Assembly (NCBI RefSeq): GCF_013046825.1
Contig: NZ_CP053187.1
Span: 1,787,501-1,851,500 of the forward strand
DNA length: 64,000 bases
Reading direction: 5' to 3'
DNA from: Turicibacter sanguinis
GTDB taxonomy: Bacteria; Bacillota_I; Bacilli_A; MOL361; Turicibacteraceae
The translations under genes were made by a program, and so were the position numbers. Shown in pieces: positions 34,324 through 43,524 of the stretch. Positions within the stretch are counted from its first letter, which is position 1; each line of letters starts with the position of its first letter. The notes under the pieces were generated by a model that worked only from the letters and a program-made list of their open reading frames with translations, searched no databases and was not told the DNA's origin.

Positions 34324-34460
34324 GATAAGTTTTTCATCCTTAGAAACTTTTATTTTCCCTACCCGAGGGGGACTAATGGAGGAAAGCGATAGGTGAGTCA
34401 TGTAGCCTAGGGAATCGGTTGTGCTCACTACGTTTGTTTAAAGAGAGAGAAATTTTTAGG
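34324..34460 (+). repeat. Intergenic hairpin repeat, copy R4
   Basis: GATAAGTTTTTCATCCTTAG then AAACTTTTATTTTC; the middle carries GGGGGACTA. TTCCCTA (about 34362) pairs with TAGGGAA (34410s), and GTGAG with CTCAC, so the copy can fold further. Its 3' half diverges from the other copies. It lies directly after the NUDIX terminator. Confidence 0.6.
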
Positions 34461-34511
34461 ATGAAATGAGTTTTTTTACATGTAAATTACATTATTGAAT
34501 ACCTCTTTTTA

Positions 34512-34520
34512 TGCTATAAT
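34512..34520 (+). promoter_or_regulatory. Extended -10 promoter of the M24 peptidase gene
   Basis: TGCTATAAT, 29 bp before the chosen start codon. Confidence 0.55.
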
Positions 34521-34549
34521 AGTAACAATTCTTGTGAAAAGGAGTGTTA

Positions 34550-35788
34550 ATGATGATCGAAATATTAAAGTCTCGTCGTCGTAAGCTAGGAGCTAATATT
34601 AAAGACGATTCTATTATTGTATTATTCTCGGGAGAGGCTCCGGTTAGTTCAGGAGATCAACGTTATACTTATACACCACAACGTAATTTTTATTATTTAA
34701 CGAATATTGACCGCCCTAAAATGGCTTATGTTTTAAAGAAAATGAATGGTGTGATTGAACATCATTTATTCATTGAGACTGTTTCAGAAGTCGAAGAAAA
34801 ATGGACTGGAAAACGTTTAAGCAAAGAAGAGGCGCATGAGATTTCAGGAATTAAAAGTATCTTACCAATTTGTGAATTAGAAAATGTTTTAGGACGCTGG
34901 CTATTAAATGACCGCATTGAATCCATTTATTTAGATTTAGAGCGCGGTTCATATCATCATCCTGATACAGTGCAAATTGAATTTGCTAAACAATTAAAAG
35001 AGAAATATCCATTTGTACGTCTTGAAAATGTTTATCATGATATTACGAAATTACGTTTAATTAAGTCAGAAGATGAAATTGAAAATATGCGTACAGCGAT
35101 TGAAAAAACACGAATCGGGATTGAAAGCTTAATGAAAGCTTCAAAGCCTGGGATGCTTGAGTATCAATTAGAAGCACATTATGATTTTGCAATTAAAACG
35201 GAAGGGGTTAAGAAAACCTCATTCCATACGATTGCAGCTTCAGGAGTTAATGCAACAGTGCTTCATTATGATAAAAATGATTCTGTGTGCCAAGACGGAG
35301 ATTTAATTTTATTTGACCTTGGATGTGAGTGGAATTATTACTGTTCAGACATTTCACGTACCTTCCCGATTAACGGAAAGTTCACGGATCGTCAACGCGC
35401 CGTTTATCAAGCAGTTTTAGACGCACAATTAGCAACCATCGAAATTATTAAACCGGGTCTTCCAATGGCAGAAGTTAATGAGTTTGCCCGTCGTAAATTA
35501 GCTGAAGGATGTAAAAAACTTGGCTTAATTGAAAAAGATGAGGAAGTTTCACGTTACTACTACCATGGAATCGGACACTATTTAGGACTTGATACACATG
35601 ATGTTGGAGGTCGTGGGGGTGTCTTACAACCAGGTATGGTTATTACGATTGAACCAGGATTATACATTGAAGAAGAAGGAATCGGAATTCGTATTGAAGA
35701 TGATATCTTAGTTACAGAAGATGGATATGAAAACTTATCAAAAGATATCATTAAATCAATCGAAGACATTGAAGCCTTTATGAACTAA
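34550..35788 (+). CDS. Xaa-Pro aminopeptidase (M24B, aminopeptidase P)
   Basis: Cleaves the N-terminal residue from peptides with proline in second place. The 412 residues comprise the aminopeptidase P N-terminal domain (about 1-135, with RNFYYLTN) and the pita-bread catalytic domain. The dinuclear metal ligands are visible: two Asp in LFDLGCEW and SDISRTF, His in GIGHYLGLDTHDVGG, Glu in TIEPGLYI and Glu in GIRIEDDIL. AGGAG ends at 34544, so ATG 34550 or 34553 is preferred over the GTG at 34544. Confidence 0.93.
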   Translation: MMIEILKSRRRKLGANIKDDSIIVLFSGEAPVSSGDQRYTYTPQRNFYYLTNIDRPKMAYVLKKMNGVIEHHLFIETVSEVEEKWTGKRLSKEEAHEISGIKSILPICELENVLGRWLLNDRIESIYLDLERGSYHHPDTVQIEFAKQLKEKYPFVRLENVYHDITKLRLIKSEDEIENMRTAIEKTRIGIESLMKASKPGMLEYQLEAHYDFAIKTEGVKKTSFHTIAASGVNATVLHYDKNDSVCQDGDLILFDLGCEWNYYCSDISRTFPINGKFTDRQRAVYQAVLDAQLATIEIIKPGLPMAEVNEFARRKLAEGCKKLGLIEKDEEVSRYYYHGIGHYLGLDTHDVGGRGGVLQPGMVITIEPGLYIEEEGIGIRIEDDILVTEDGYENLSKDIIKSIEDIEAFMN

Positions 35789-35791
35789 ATA

Positions 35792-35822
35792 AAAAAACAT
35801 CTCGCACAGAGATGTTTTTTTG
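35792..35822 (+). terminator. Rho-independent terminator after M24 peptidase
   Basis: AAAAAACATCTC / GAGATGTTTTTT, loop GCACA, and T-run. Confidence 0.92.
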
Positions 35823-35833
35823 TGCATATTATT

Positions 35834-35890
35834 TGATAATAATTATCATTGTTGGTAAACTTTAATTACAGTAGTTGATAATAATTATCA
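35834..35890 (+). promoter_or_regulatory. Two Fur boxes in the heme oxygenase promoter
   Basis: TGATAATAATTATCA occurs twice as the same perfect inverted repeat with a one-base centre (35834-35848 and 35876-35890), 42 bp apart centre to centre, close to four helical turns. This is the Bacillus-type Fur box core (TGATAAT-n-ATTATCA). A -35-like TTGGTA sits between them and the second box covers the expected -10 region. Iron repression is strongly indicated. Confidence 0.85.
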
Positions 35891-35915
35891 ATTATAACTA
35901 AATGAGGTGATTGAA

Positions 35916-36542
35916 ATGAAATTTATGATGGACATTAGAGAAAAAACGTCTTTACTACATAGTGCAGCAGAACATACAGGATATATTAAGAAGTTAGTAG
36001 ATGGAGAGGCATCGGTTGAGGGATATGCAGAGTACCTTTATAATCTAGAAAAAATGTATCAAGCCATTGAAAAGGCACTTGATGAAAATGAACAAAATGA
36101 AGTCGTCAAACCATTTGTGACAAAAGAACTATATCGTTCTGAATTAATGCGTCAAGATTTAGCCTTTTTATTAGGAGATAAATTATCATCAATGCAACCA
36201 TTAGCATCAACGGAAGCATGTGTGGCCAAAATTGAAGCTTTATCAACCTCACAACCTGAATTAGTGGTTGCTTATGCTTATACAAGATTTTTAGCTGATT
36301 TATTTGGAGGACGTATGTTCTTATCCCTCTTAAGTACAAGCTATAAAATTGACCAACGAGCTTTAAATTATTATCAATTCCCAGAAATTAATGATTTACG
36401 AGGATACGTGATGAAATATCACAACATGTTAGCGGATATTCAACTATCTGATGAGATGAAGATTGATTTTATTAATGAAGTTAACAATGCTTATATCTAT
36501 AACTTAGCTATTTCAAATGAATTAGATGCAAAGTTAAAATAA
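35916..36542 (+). CDS. Heme oxygenase (biliverdin-producing, HO-1 family)
   Basis: Opens heme with oxygen and electrons to release iron, CO and biliverdin. The 208-residue all-alpha protein keeps the proximal heme ligand His15 in LLHSAAEHTGY and the distal-helix motif YTRFLADLFGG (122-132) with Asp128 and the two glycines that allow oxygen binding, as in HO-1 and Corynebacterium HmuO. ATG 35916 is preferred: AGGTG lies 6 nt upstream, and the in-frame GTG at 35907 is part of that ribosome site. Two Fur boxes lie upstream, so it should be made under iron starvation. No heme importer gene is adjacent. Enzyme class rests on motifs; a degrading enzyme with other products cannot be excluded. Confidence 0.9.
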   Translation: MKFMMDIREKTSLLHSAAEHTGYIKKLVDGEASVEGYAEYLYNLEKMYQAIEKALDENEQNEVVKPFVTKELYRSELMRQDLAFLLGDKLSSMQPLASTEACVAKIEALSTSQPELVVAYAYTRFLADLFGGRMFLSLLSTSYKIDQRALNYYQFPEINDLRGYVMKYHNMLADIQLSDEMKIDFINEVNNAYIYNLAISNELDAKLK

Positions 36543-36640
36543 GATGAATGGATTAATCTTAATTGAGCTAAGCAATGTTTTGAGAAAATATTAAATGGAA
36601 TACCTATAATAGAAATAGAATACCAAGCGTTTGTAAAATA

Positions 36641-36675
36641 AAAAGGGAGTTCGTCTTAGAGACGGACTCCCTTTT
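36641..36675. terminator. Bidirectional terminator between heme oxygenase and Na/Pi gene
   Basis: 15-bp stem AAAAGGGAGTTCGTC / GACGGACTCCCTTTT (one G-U) with T/A-rich flanks on both sides; it covers the last codons of the minus-strand gene. Confidence 0.9.
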
Positions 36676-37609
36676 TTCGATCTTTAAAAATAGTGGTGGC
36701 AAATTTAACGAAGTATTTAGAGAAAGGTAAAAATAGTAGGACGGTGACGAGATTAAAGACAAGTTGAGCATTGGCGATTTGACGTTCAGGAGACGGACTA
36801 AAGGTGGCGGTAAAGTCGATGAGTAGGCTAATGAATGGCAGAAAGAGTAGTGTTCCTACCAAGTTAAAAGTAAAGTGAATCAGTGCCGCTTGTTTTCCAG
36901 CTGTATTTCCTCCTAAACTTGATAATATGGCTGTCATACAAGTTCCAATTTCATGTCCAAATAAAATAGGAATTGCGGTATATAAAGAAATCGCACCGGT
37001 GGAAACAAGTGAAATAAGGATAGCGGTGGATGCAGATGAACTCTGGATGAGGAAAGTAATCGACATTCCAAGAAGTAGACAAAGGATAAGATTGCCTTGG
37101 ACGTTGAAAATCAATTGTTGAAAGAGGGTAGACTCAACAATCGGGCTCATGGCTGTTTTAACCATTTGAAGCCCAAGAAATAATAGTCCAAAGCTAAATA
37201 AAAAATATCCAATTTGGTGAAAGGGTCTTTTTTTAAAGCAGACAATGATACAGGTTCCTACGCAGATAAAGTAAGGAATAAAATCCGTTAAATTTAAGGT
37301 GATTAATTGTGTCGTCACAGTGGTTCCAAGATTGGCTCCCATAATAACACCTGTGGCTTGTAATAAGCTCATCAGACCTGAATCAACGAGTCCGACAACT
37401 AATACAGTAATAGCTGAGCTACTTTGAACGAGCGCTGTGAAAATCGCACCAAGGAGCGCCCCTTTATAAGGGGAGGTAATGGTTGTTTTGAAGATGGTCT
37501 TTAGTTTATCTCCAGCTAGTGATTTAAGAGCGTGACTCATTTGTCTCATTCCATACAAGAATATGAGTAACCCACATAATAAGTTTAAAATAATCGGGAT
37601 GGTGTGCAT
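36656..37609 (-). CDS. Na/Pi cotransporter family protein, short form without PhoU
   Basis: A 317-residue membrane protein with two inverted Na_Pi_cotrans repeats, each marked by the QSSSA motif (QSSSAITVLVVG near 62 and QSSSASTAILIS near 190). Likely imports phosphate with sodium. It lacks the C-terminal PhoU-like domain of the paralogue at 38.1 kb, which otherwise shares its plan. Ribosome site GGAGG precedes the ATG. Confidence 0.88.
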   Translation of the reverse strand: MHTIPIILNLLCGLLIFLYGMRQMSHALKSLAGDKLKTIFKTTITSPYKGALLGAIFTALVQSSSAITVLVVGLVDSGLMSLLQATGVIMGANLGTTVTTQLITLNLTDFIPYFICVGTCIIVCFKKRPFHQIGYFLFSFGLLFLGLQMVKTAMSPIVESTLFQQLIFNVQGNLILCLLLGMSITFLIQSSSASTAILISLVSTGAISLYTAIPILFGHEIGTCMTAILSSLGGNTAGKQAALIHFTFNLVGTLLFLPFISLLIDFTATFSPSPERQIANAQLVFNLVTVLLFLPFSKYFVKFATTIFKDRKKGVRL

Positions 37610-37763
37610 AATGTACCTCCAAAAATTGAGTTCTTTTTAGAGTGTACGATCTTGATTTTTAAAATAGTCTATCTTTCGCTCGACTAATTATTATCGAACT
37701 TTTGATTAAAAATGAAAATTCTTGTCCATAATGAGGTAGTCGAAGAGAAAGGGATGACGTTTA

Positions 37764-37964
37764 ATGAATAATATTTTATTTAAAATGATAGAAATTGAAG
37801 ATATGTTAATGAAACGAATGGAAAATGGAAGTTATACCGATCAATTAGTTTGCCAAATTCAACTGAACACATTAGAGTTGTTCAAACATTATCCGATTCG
37901 CAGTTATGAAGAATCGCAAGATGTGTTAAGACAAATGGATTTAGTTTTTGGTATTTCATATTGA
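37764..37964 (+). CDS. Small uncharacterised protein, 66 residues
   Basis: Not recognised. A soluble, mostly helical small protein (MIEIEDMLMKRMENGSY in the first part, QDVLRQMDLVFGISY at the end). An AAAGGGATG-like ribosome site precedes the ATG. It is divergent from the short Na/Pi gene, and repeat R5 starts 8 bp after its stop codon. Confidence 0.55.
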   Translation: MNNILFKMIEIEDMLMKRMENGSYTDQLVCQIQLNTLELFKHYPIRSYEESQDVLRQMDLVFGISY

Positions 37965-37972
37965 TAAGTCTA

Positions 37973-38089
37973 GATAAGTCTTTCACACTTAGAAACCTTT
38001 TATCTAAACGATAAGGGAACTTAGGACTAAAAAGATTAAGTATTGAGACTGATTTCTAATTGTGGAATAAAACTCGTTTTTATATAGAT
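37973..38089 (+). repeat. Intergenic hairpin repeat, copy R5
   Basis: GATAAGTCTTTCACACTTAG then AAACCTTTTATC: the two ends GATAA(A)G and CTTTTATC pair. It continues GGGAACTTAGGACTA, ATTAAGTATTGAGACTG, TTCTAATTGTGGAATA and ends TTTTTATATAGAT. The 3' half is closest to R3. Confidence 0.68.
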
Positions 38090-38090
38090 A

Positions 38091-38127
38091 AAAAAAACAA
38101 GCTAACGTAAATTTAGCTTGTTTTTTT
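38091..38127. terminator. Bidirectional terminator at end of long Na/Pi gene
   Basis: 15-bp perfect stem AAAAAAACAAGCTAA / TTAGCTTGTTTTTTT between repeat R5 and the minus-strand gene end. Confidence 0.92.
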
Positions 38128-38132
38128 ATGGT

Positions 38133-39755
38133 TTATTTGATTGAATTATCACTTAAGTTTAAGATATATTCAGCGATATTGATTGAGTGGTCTCCGATAC
38201 GTTCAAAGTTTGAAATAGCATCTAAGAATACGGCACCACTATGAGCATTACATTTATTTTCACTTAAACGCTTAATGTGTTTATCACGTAATAATTCTTC
38301 TAAGCGATCGATATTCTCTTCAAAAATCACCGTATCATTTGCTTTTTGACGGTTGTTGTTTTTGTAACTTGCATAAGATGAATTAATAGATTCTAATGTG
38401 TAGTTATACATTAATTTTAATTCTTCAATTGCGTCAGATGTGAATGATAATTTACTTGTTGCCACTTCTTCAGCAAGCTCTGCAATGTTTTTACTATGAT
38501 CTCCGATACGTTCAATATCACTTACAATCTTAATCATCGAAGCAATACGATTTGTATCTACCTCTGTGATATCGTGTGATGAAATCGAAACTAAGAAAGA
38601 AGAAAGATCACGTTCCATACGATTGATTTCTGATTCATTTTCATATATTTTTCTGTAGTCTGTAGTTTTTCCATCCATTAATGCATTAGTTGCTAGCGTT
38701 AAGTTTTCTTTCGCTAGATCATACATGGTTAAGCTTTCTTGGAAAGCTTGCTCAAATGCAATGGCAGGAGTTTCTAAGAAACGACGGTCAAGGCGATTAA
38801 TAGACGCTTGTTCACCTTCTTTGTCTTTAAGTGCTAAGTTAGCTAACTTAACAAATACACCAGCAAAAGGTAGTAAGATAATCGCATTTACAACGTTGAA
38901 GATTGTATGAGCATTTGCGATTTGCTTATCAATGTCACCACCCATATGAGTCACGATATTTGATAAGATACCGATTAGTGGTAAGAAAATCAGGGTTCCA
39001 ATTAAGTTAAATGACAAGTGAATGAAAGCCGCTTTTTTGGCAACTTTATTTGCATTTAAACTTGATAGTAAAGCAGTAACACATGTTCCGATATTATTAC
39101 CAAATAGGATAGGAATTGCAACTTGCAAACTAATTGCTCCTGTTGCGGCTAATGATAATAAAATCGCTGTTGAAGCCGAAGAACTTTGAACGACAGCAGT
39201 CATAACGGCCCCGACTAAAATTCCTAAGAACATATTTCCTTCAAGGGCTATAATTAAGTCTTGGAAGAATGTTGTTTGAGCAATTGGACTCATTGCATCC
39301 TTCATTGCTGTTAATCCCATGAATAGTAAACCGAATCCGAAGATAATTTTTCCGATTTCTTTTCGGTTTTGTTGCTTCATGAATAGGATTAGTGCAGCCC
39401 CGATGATAATAAATAGTGGAATATAGTCATCGATTTTGAATGTAATTAATTGACCTGTAATTGTTGTTCCAATATTAGCCCCCATAATGACCCCTACTGC
39501 TTGGTATAGGCTCATTAATCCAGCGTTTACGAAACCAACGACCATAACGGTTGTAGCACTACTACTTTGAATAATTGCTGTGACGATTGTTCCTACTAAT
39601 GCCCCTTTTAATGGATTCGTGATGGCTTTATCGAAGAATGATTTCAGCTTTGAACCAGCTGCATTTTCAAGACCATCTCCCATAAACTCCATTCCAAATA
39701 GGAATAGGGCTAGTCCACTAAATAGACCTAAAAAGATGTTGATGTAATCCGACAT
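38133..39755 (-). CDS. Na/Pi cotransporter with C-terminal PhoU domain
   Basis: A 540-residue protein of the NptA/YjbB type. Residues 1-320 are the membrane part with the paired QSSSA motifs (QSSSATTVMVVG and QSSSASTAILLS); residues 340-535 form a helical PhoU-like domain with two ERIGDHS(K/I)NIAE repeats that probably bind metal. It would import phosphate or, as proposed for YjbB, export it, under control of the PhoU part. ATG 39755 has GGAGG 7 nt upstream, so the ten codons before it are not used. Confidence 0.92.
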   Translation of the reverse strand: MSDYINIFLGLFSGLALFLFGMEFMGDGLENAAGSKLKSFFDKAITNPLKGALVGTIVTAIIQSSSATTVMVVGFVNAGLMSLYQAVGVIMGANIGTTITGQLITFKIDDYIPLFIIIGAALILFMKQQNRKEIGKIIFGFGLLFMGLTAMKDAMSPIAQTTFFQDLIIALEGNMFLGILVGAVMTAVVQSSSASTAILLSLAATGAISLQVAIPILFGNNIGTCVTALLSSLNANKVAKKAAFIHLSFNLIGTLIFLPLIGILSNIVTHMGGDIDKQIANAHTIFNVVNAIILLPFAGVFVKLANLALKDKEGEQASINRLDRRFLETPAIAFEQAFQESLTMYDLAKENLTLATNALMDGKTTDYRKIYENESEINRMERDLSSFLVSISSHDITEVDTNRIASMIKIVSDIERIGDHSKNIAELAEEVATSKLSFTSDAIEELKLMYNYTLESINSSYASYKNNNRQKANDTVIFEENIDRLEELLRDKHIKRLSENKCNAHSGAVFLDAISNFERIGDHSINIAEYILNLSDNSIK

Positions 39756-39785
39756 ACAGTAACCTCCATATTTTATCCTGTTCAA

Positions 39786-40085
39786 TCATACTACAAAATC
39801 CTACAATTGAAAATAATATGTTAGTAATAAAGACTCATATTTGGAGTCATTTTAAATTGAATTTATAATTTTTTAAATATTTTAATTTTTTGTGTTAAAA
39901 AAACACAAAAAAAAGGTATAATTATCAATTTGTGTAACTGAGAAAAATGCGTTATTAATAGGATAAAATTTTACATGTTAAATTAATTTTGATAAAAAAA
40001 CGCGTATGTATACAACTTTTATATCGAAAACTAATAGAGATTAATTACAAATTGACTGGATTCAAGAAGAAGATTATTATATCAT
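39786..40085 (+). other. A+T-rich intergenic region before suf
   Basis: No gene seen. It contains small inverted repeats GACTC-atatttg-GAGTC (about 39831) and TTTTTTGTGTT / AACACAAAAAA (about 39887-39912) followed by a TATAAT at 39917. These may belong to a second promoter but nothing firm can be said. Confidence 0.35.
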
Positions 40086-40114
40086 TTGGTTTTGGAATGT
40101 GAATTTAGTATAAT
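40086..40114 (+). promoter_or_regulatory. suf operon promoter
   Basis: TTGGTT (40086-40091), 17-bp spacer, TATAAT (40109-40114), 46 bp before sufC. Confidence 0.6.
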
Positions 40115-40160
40115 AAAGTTACTTTGAAAAGTTAATTGATTTGAGTGGAGGAAATAAAAC

Positions 40161-41003
40161 ATGCAAAAACCTGTTTTAAACATATCAGAATTACGTGCAA
40201 ATGTTGAAGATAAAGAAATTTTAAAAGGCGTAAATTTAGAAATTAAGGGTGGAGAAGTTCATGCGATTATGGGTCCTAATGGGACAGGTAAATCAACACT
40301 ATCTTCAACCATTATGGGGCATCCTAAATATAAAGTAACAAGTGGAAATGTTACATTAAATGGTGAAGATGTATTAGCGATGTCAGTTGATGAGCGTGCT
40401 CGTGCCGGATTATTCTTAGCGATGCAATATCCTGCAGAAGTTCCAGGTGTGACAAACTCAGACTTCTTACGTACAGCCATGCAAACACGTATGGAAGAAG
40501 GAAAAGACGTTCCTTTATTTAAATTTATCCGTGAATTAGATAAGAGCGTTACAAAACTTGAAATGCGTGAAGATTTACCTCACCGTTATTTAAATGAAGG
40601 ATTCTCTGGTGGAGAGAAAAAACGTAATGAAATCTTACAAATGATGATGTTAAAACCAAACATTGCAATTTTAGATGAGATTGATTCAGGGCTTGACGTT
40701 GATGCATTACGTATTGTTGGAGAAGCTGTTAACTCAATGCGTTCTGAAAACTTTGGATGCTTATTAATCACTCACTATCAACGTTTATTAGACCACATTA
40801 AACCAGATTTCGTTCACATTATGATGAAAGGTCGTATCGTTCGTTCTGGTGGACCTGAGTTAATTGAACGTATCGATCGTGAAGGATACGATTGGATTAA
40901 AAAAGAATTAGGAATTGAAGATGAACGTGTGATCATTCCTGAAGAAGGTCGCAAAGTGGTTTCAATCGGAACTTGTGCAACTAAGGAAATGTTAGATCTA
41001 TAA
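40161..41003 (+). CDS. sufC: Fe-S cluster assembly ATPase SufC
   Basis: Cytosolic ABC-type ATPase that drives the SufBCD scaffold. Walker A GPNGTGKST (38-46), signature FSGGEKKRNE (148-157) and Walker B IAILDE (168-173) are intact. At 280 residues it is some 20-30 longer than most SufC proteins because of a C-terminal tail (after about 250: ERVIIPEEGRKVV). First gene of sufC-D-S-U-B, the order used in Bacillus. Confidence 0.96.
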   Translation: MQKPVLNISELRANVEDKEILKGVNLEIKGGEVHAIMGPNGTGKSTLSSTIMGHPKYKVTSGNVTLNGEDVLAMSVDERARAGLFLAMQYPAEVPGVTNSDFLRTAMQTRMEEGKDVPLFKFIRELDKSVTKLEMREDLPHRYLNEGFSGGEKKRNEILQMMMLKPNIAILDEIDSGLDVDALRIVGEAVNSMRSENFGCLLITHYQRLLDHIKPDFVHIMMKGRIVRSGGPELIERIDREGYDWIKKELGIEDERVIIPEEGRKVVSIGTCATKEMLDL

Positions 41004-41066
41004 CAATTAGTGCTTGATTGAAAAAAACAATAAATTAATGTTATAGATGAAAGGGGCAAAGAACTG

Positions 41067-42281
41067 ATGATACAGTTACCAACATGGGTACAACAGATGC
41101 AAACAGAGGCGCAGTCTGTTATGCCGTCTTTAAAATTACCAAAAGCAGACCGTACAATAATAAAAAACTGGGCGTTTGAAGCTATTGAAGTTCAAACACC
41201 ATCTACATATAACAATGAAATTCCGAGTGCTGTGGCACATTTAGTATCAACTGAAGATCAAAATGTTGTGATTTTATGCGATGGAAAGATCGTGTATCAA
41301 AATTTAGGAATAGCTTTTGATGGAGTTATTATTGCTAATTTAGAAGAGGCACTAACGAAACATGAAGCGATTTTTAAACCTTACTTTATGAACGTAGCGT
41401 CGGTTGACACAAATCGTTTAACAGCATTACATATGGCACATTTAAATAGTGGATTATTTATTCACGTCCCTAAAAATAAAGTGGTCAAAGAAGCCTTAAA
41501 CGTTATCTATTTACAAGAAAATGGTTCTTTATTTAATCACACTCTGATTGTGGCGGAGCCAAATTCTGAATTCAAATACATTGAAAACTACTGCAACACA
41601 GTTTCAGGAAACATTAATGTCATCTCAGAAACTGTTGTAAAAGAAAATGCTCAAGTTGACTATGCGGCAATGGATCGCTTAACGAGTGAGACATTAGCTT
41701 ACAATTTACGCAAAGCAAGGGTAGAGGCTAATGGTCGTCTTCTTGTTTCTCTTGGAGCTTTAAATGATGGAAATACAGTTTCAGAAAACTTAGTTTCATT
41801 AGTTGGACAAGGGGCACACGCAGAAGTGAAAACAGTAGCGATTGCAGAAGGTTCACAAAAACAAAATATTACGGTTAATATTGAACATTTAGCACCGTTT
41901 ACTGAGGGACATATTGTAAATCATGGTATTTCTAAAGATGATGCTCAATTAACATTTAATGGAATTGGGAAAATTCATAAAGGAATGAATGGTTCTAATG
42001 CACAACAAGAAAGTCGTGCAATGATTTTATCAGAAACGGCTCGTGCTGATGCTAATCCAATTCTTTTAATTGACGAGTATGATGTGAAAGCAGGACATGC
42101 GGCTGGTGTTGGAAAAATTGATGAAGAACAATTATATTATTTAATGAGTCGTGGATTAACTCGTCGTGCAGCGGAAGTCTTAATTATTTATGGGTTCTTA
42201 ATGCCATTTATTGATGAAATCCGTAACGAGTCAATTAAAGCTGAATTTGAAAAAGTAATTGCGCGTAAAATCAACGCGTAA
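41067..42281 (+). CDS. sufD: Fe-S cluster assembly protein SufD
   Basis: Scaffold subunit that pairs with SufB and SufC. The 404 residues form the SufBD beta-helix core, with the conserved C-terminal segment GKIDEEQLYYLMSRGL and the DVKAGHAAGVG motif. Ribosome site AAAGGGG. Lies 63 bp after sufC and 13 bp before sufS. Confidence 0.94.
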   Translation: MIQLPTWVQQMQTEAQSVMPSLKLPKADRTIIKNWAFEAIEVQTPSTYNNEIPSAVAHLVSTEDQNVVILCDGKIVYQNLGIAFDGVIIANLEEALTKHEAIFKPYFMNVASVDTNRLTALHMAHLNSGLFIHVPKNKVVKEALNVIYLQENGSLFNHTLIVAEPNSEFKYIENYCNTVSGNINVISETVVKENAQVDYAAMDRLTSETLAYNLRKARVEANGRLLVSLGALNDGNTVSENLVSLVGQGAHAEVKTVAIAEGSQKQNITVNIEHLAPFTEGHIVNHGISKDDAQLTFNGIGKIHKGMNGSNAQQESRAMILSETARADANPILLIDEYDVKAGHAAGVGKIDEEQLYYLMSRGLTRRAAEVLIIYGFLMPFIDEIRNESIKAEFEKVIARKINA

Positions 42282-42294
42282 CGAGGTGAATCAA

Positions 42295-43524
42295 ATGACA
42301 TTAGACATTAATCGCATTCGAGAAGATTTTCCTATTTTAAAAGAAACAATGAATGGTCGTCCGCTTGTTTATTTAGATAGCGGAGCTACAACGCTTAAAC
42401 CACAAGTCGTGACAGATGCAGTTAATTATTACAATACGAAAAAAACGTCTAACGTGCACCGTGGTGTTTATCAATTAAGTAACGATGCGACTGAACTATA
42501 TGAGGGAGCTCGTGAAAAAGTAAAGAATTTATTAAATGCTAAAAAAGTAGAAGAGATTGTCTTTACAAAAGGAGCGACTCAGGCTTTAAACTTAGTCGCT
42601 CAAAGTTATGGGTTATATAATTTAAAACCAGGAGACGAAGTGATTGTTTCAGAGCTTGAACATCACAGTAGTTTTTTACCTTGGCAACATGTAGCTCGTG
42701 TAACAGGGGCAGTCCTTAAGTTTATCCCACTAGATGAAACAGGACATATTACAGTTGAAAACTTTAAAAAAGTATTAAGTGACAAAACAAGAGTTGTTGC
42801 GATTAATTATGTTTCAAATGTAATGGGATACATCTCACCAATTAAAGAGATTACAGCATTAGCACATGAAGTAGGGGCTATTGTTTCAGTTGATGCGGCA
42901 CAAGCTGTTCCACATATGAAAATTGATGTTCAAGATTTAGATTGTGATTTCCTATCATTCAGCGGTCATAAAATGTGTGGACCAACAGGTGTTGGAGCAT
43001 TATACGGAAAATATGAATTATTAAATGCAATGGAACCGATTGAATTTGGTGGAGAAATGATTGATATTGTTGGAGAAGTAACTTCAACATGGAAAGATGC
43101 ACCATACCGCTTTGAAGCGGGAACACCCGTGATTGCAGGAGCGATTGGACTTGGAGCGGCCATTGATTATTTACAATCCATTGGATTTGATGAAATTGCA
43201 CAACATGAATATGAATTACGTCGTTATGCTTTAGAAAAGTTAGAAGAGCTGGGAGGCATCACCATTTTCAATAAAGATGCAAAAACGGGTATTATTTCAT
43301 TCAATATTGATGGAGTACATCCTCATGATGCTGCTACGATTTATGATGCCGAAGGAGTATGTGTTCGTGCAGGACATCATTGTGCTCAACCTTTAATGGG
43401 ATGGTTGTGTCAACCTGCAACACTTCGTGCAAGTTTCTATTTATACAATACAAAAGAAGAAGTGGATGCATTTATTGAAGCCACTCGAAAAGGAAAGGAG
43501 TTTTTCGACGGTGTCTTTTTCTAA
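42295..43524 (+). CDS. sufS: Cysteine desulfurase SufS
   Basis: Takes sulfur from cysteine and passes it to SufU. A 409-residue class V PLP enzyme: His in LEHHSSFLPW (121-130), D200 and Q203 (SVDAAQAVPH), PLP Lys226 (FSGHKMCGP) and catalytic Cys363 (RAGHHCAQPLM). ATG 42295 has AGGTGA just upstream; the extra upstream frame overlaps sufD and is not used. It overlaps sufU by 14 nt. Confidence 0.96.
   Translation: MTLDINRIREDFPILKETMNGRPLVYLDSGATTLKPQVVTDAVNYYNTKKTSNVHRGVYQLSNDATELYEGAREKVKNLLNAKKVEEIVFTKGATQALNLVAQSYGLYNLKPGDEVIVSELEHHSSFLPWQHVARVTGAVLKFIPLDETGHITVENFKKVLSDKTRVVAINYVSNVMGYISPIKEITALAHEVGAIVSVDAAQAVPHMKIDVQDLDCDFLSFSGHKMCGPTGVGALYGKYELLNAMEPIEFGGEMIDIVGEVTSTWKDAPYRFEAGTPVIAGAIGLGAAIDYLQSIGFDEIAQHEYELRRYALEKLEELGGITIFNKDAKTGIISFNIDGVHPHDAATIYDAEGVCVRAGHHCAQPLMGWLCQPATLRASFYLYNTKEEVDAFIEATRKGKEFFDGVFF

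Noticed and set aside
31162-38089. Repeats R1-R5 considered as insertion sequences or a CRISPR array
   Set aside because: No transposase ORF is present and R1-R5 have no clear terminal inverted repeats; spacing and length are irregular, so they are not CRISPR repeats.
36656-39755. The two Na/Pi genes as a recent tandem duplication
   Set aside because: They share the fold and QSSSA motifs but differ in length and PhoU content, and 0.5 kb with another gene and repeat R5 separates them; ordinary paralogues fit better.
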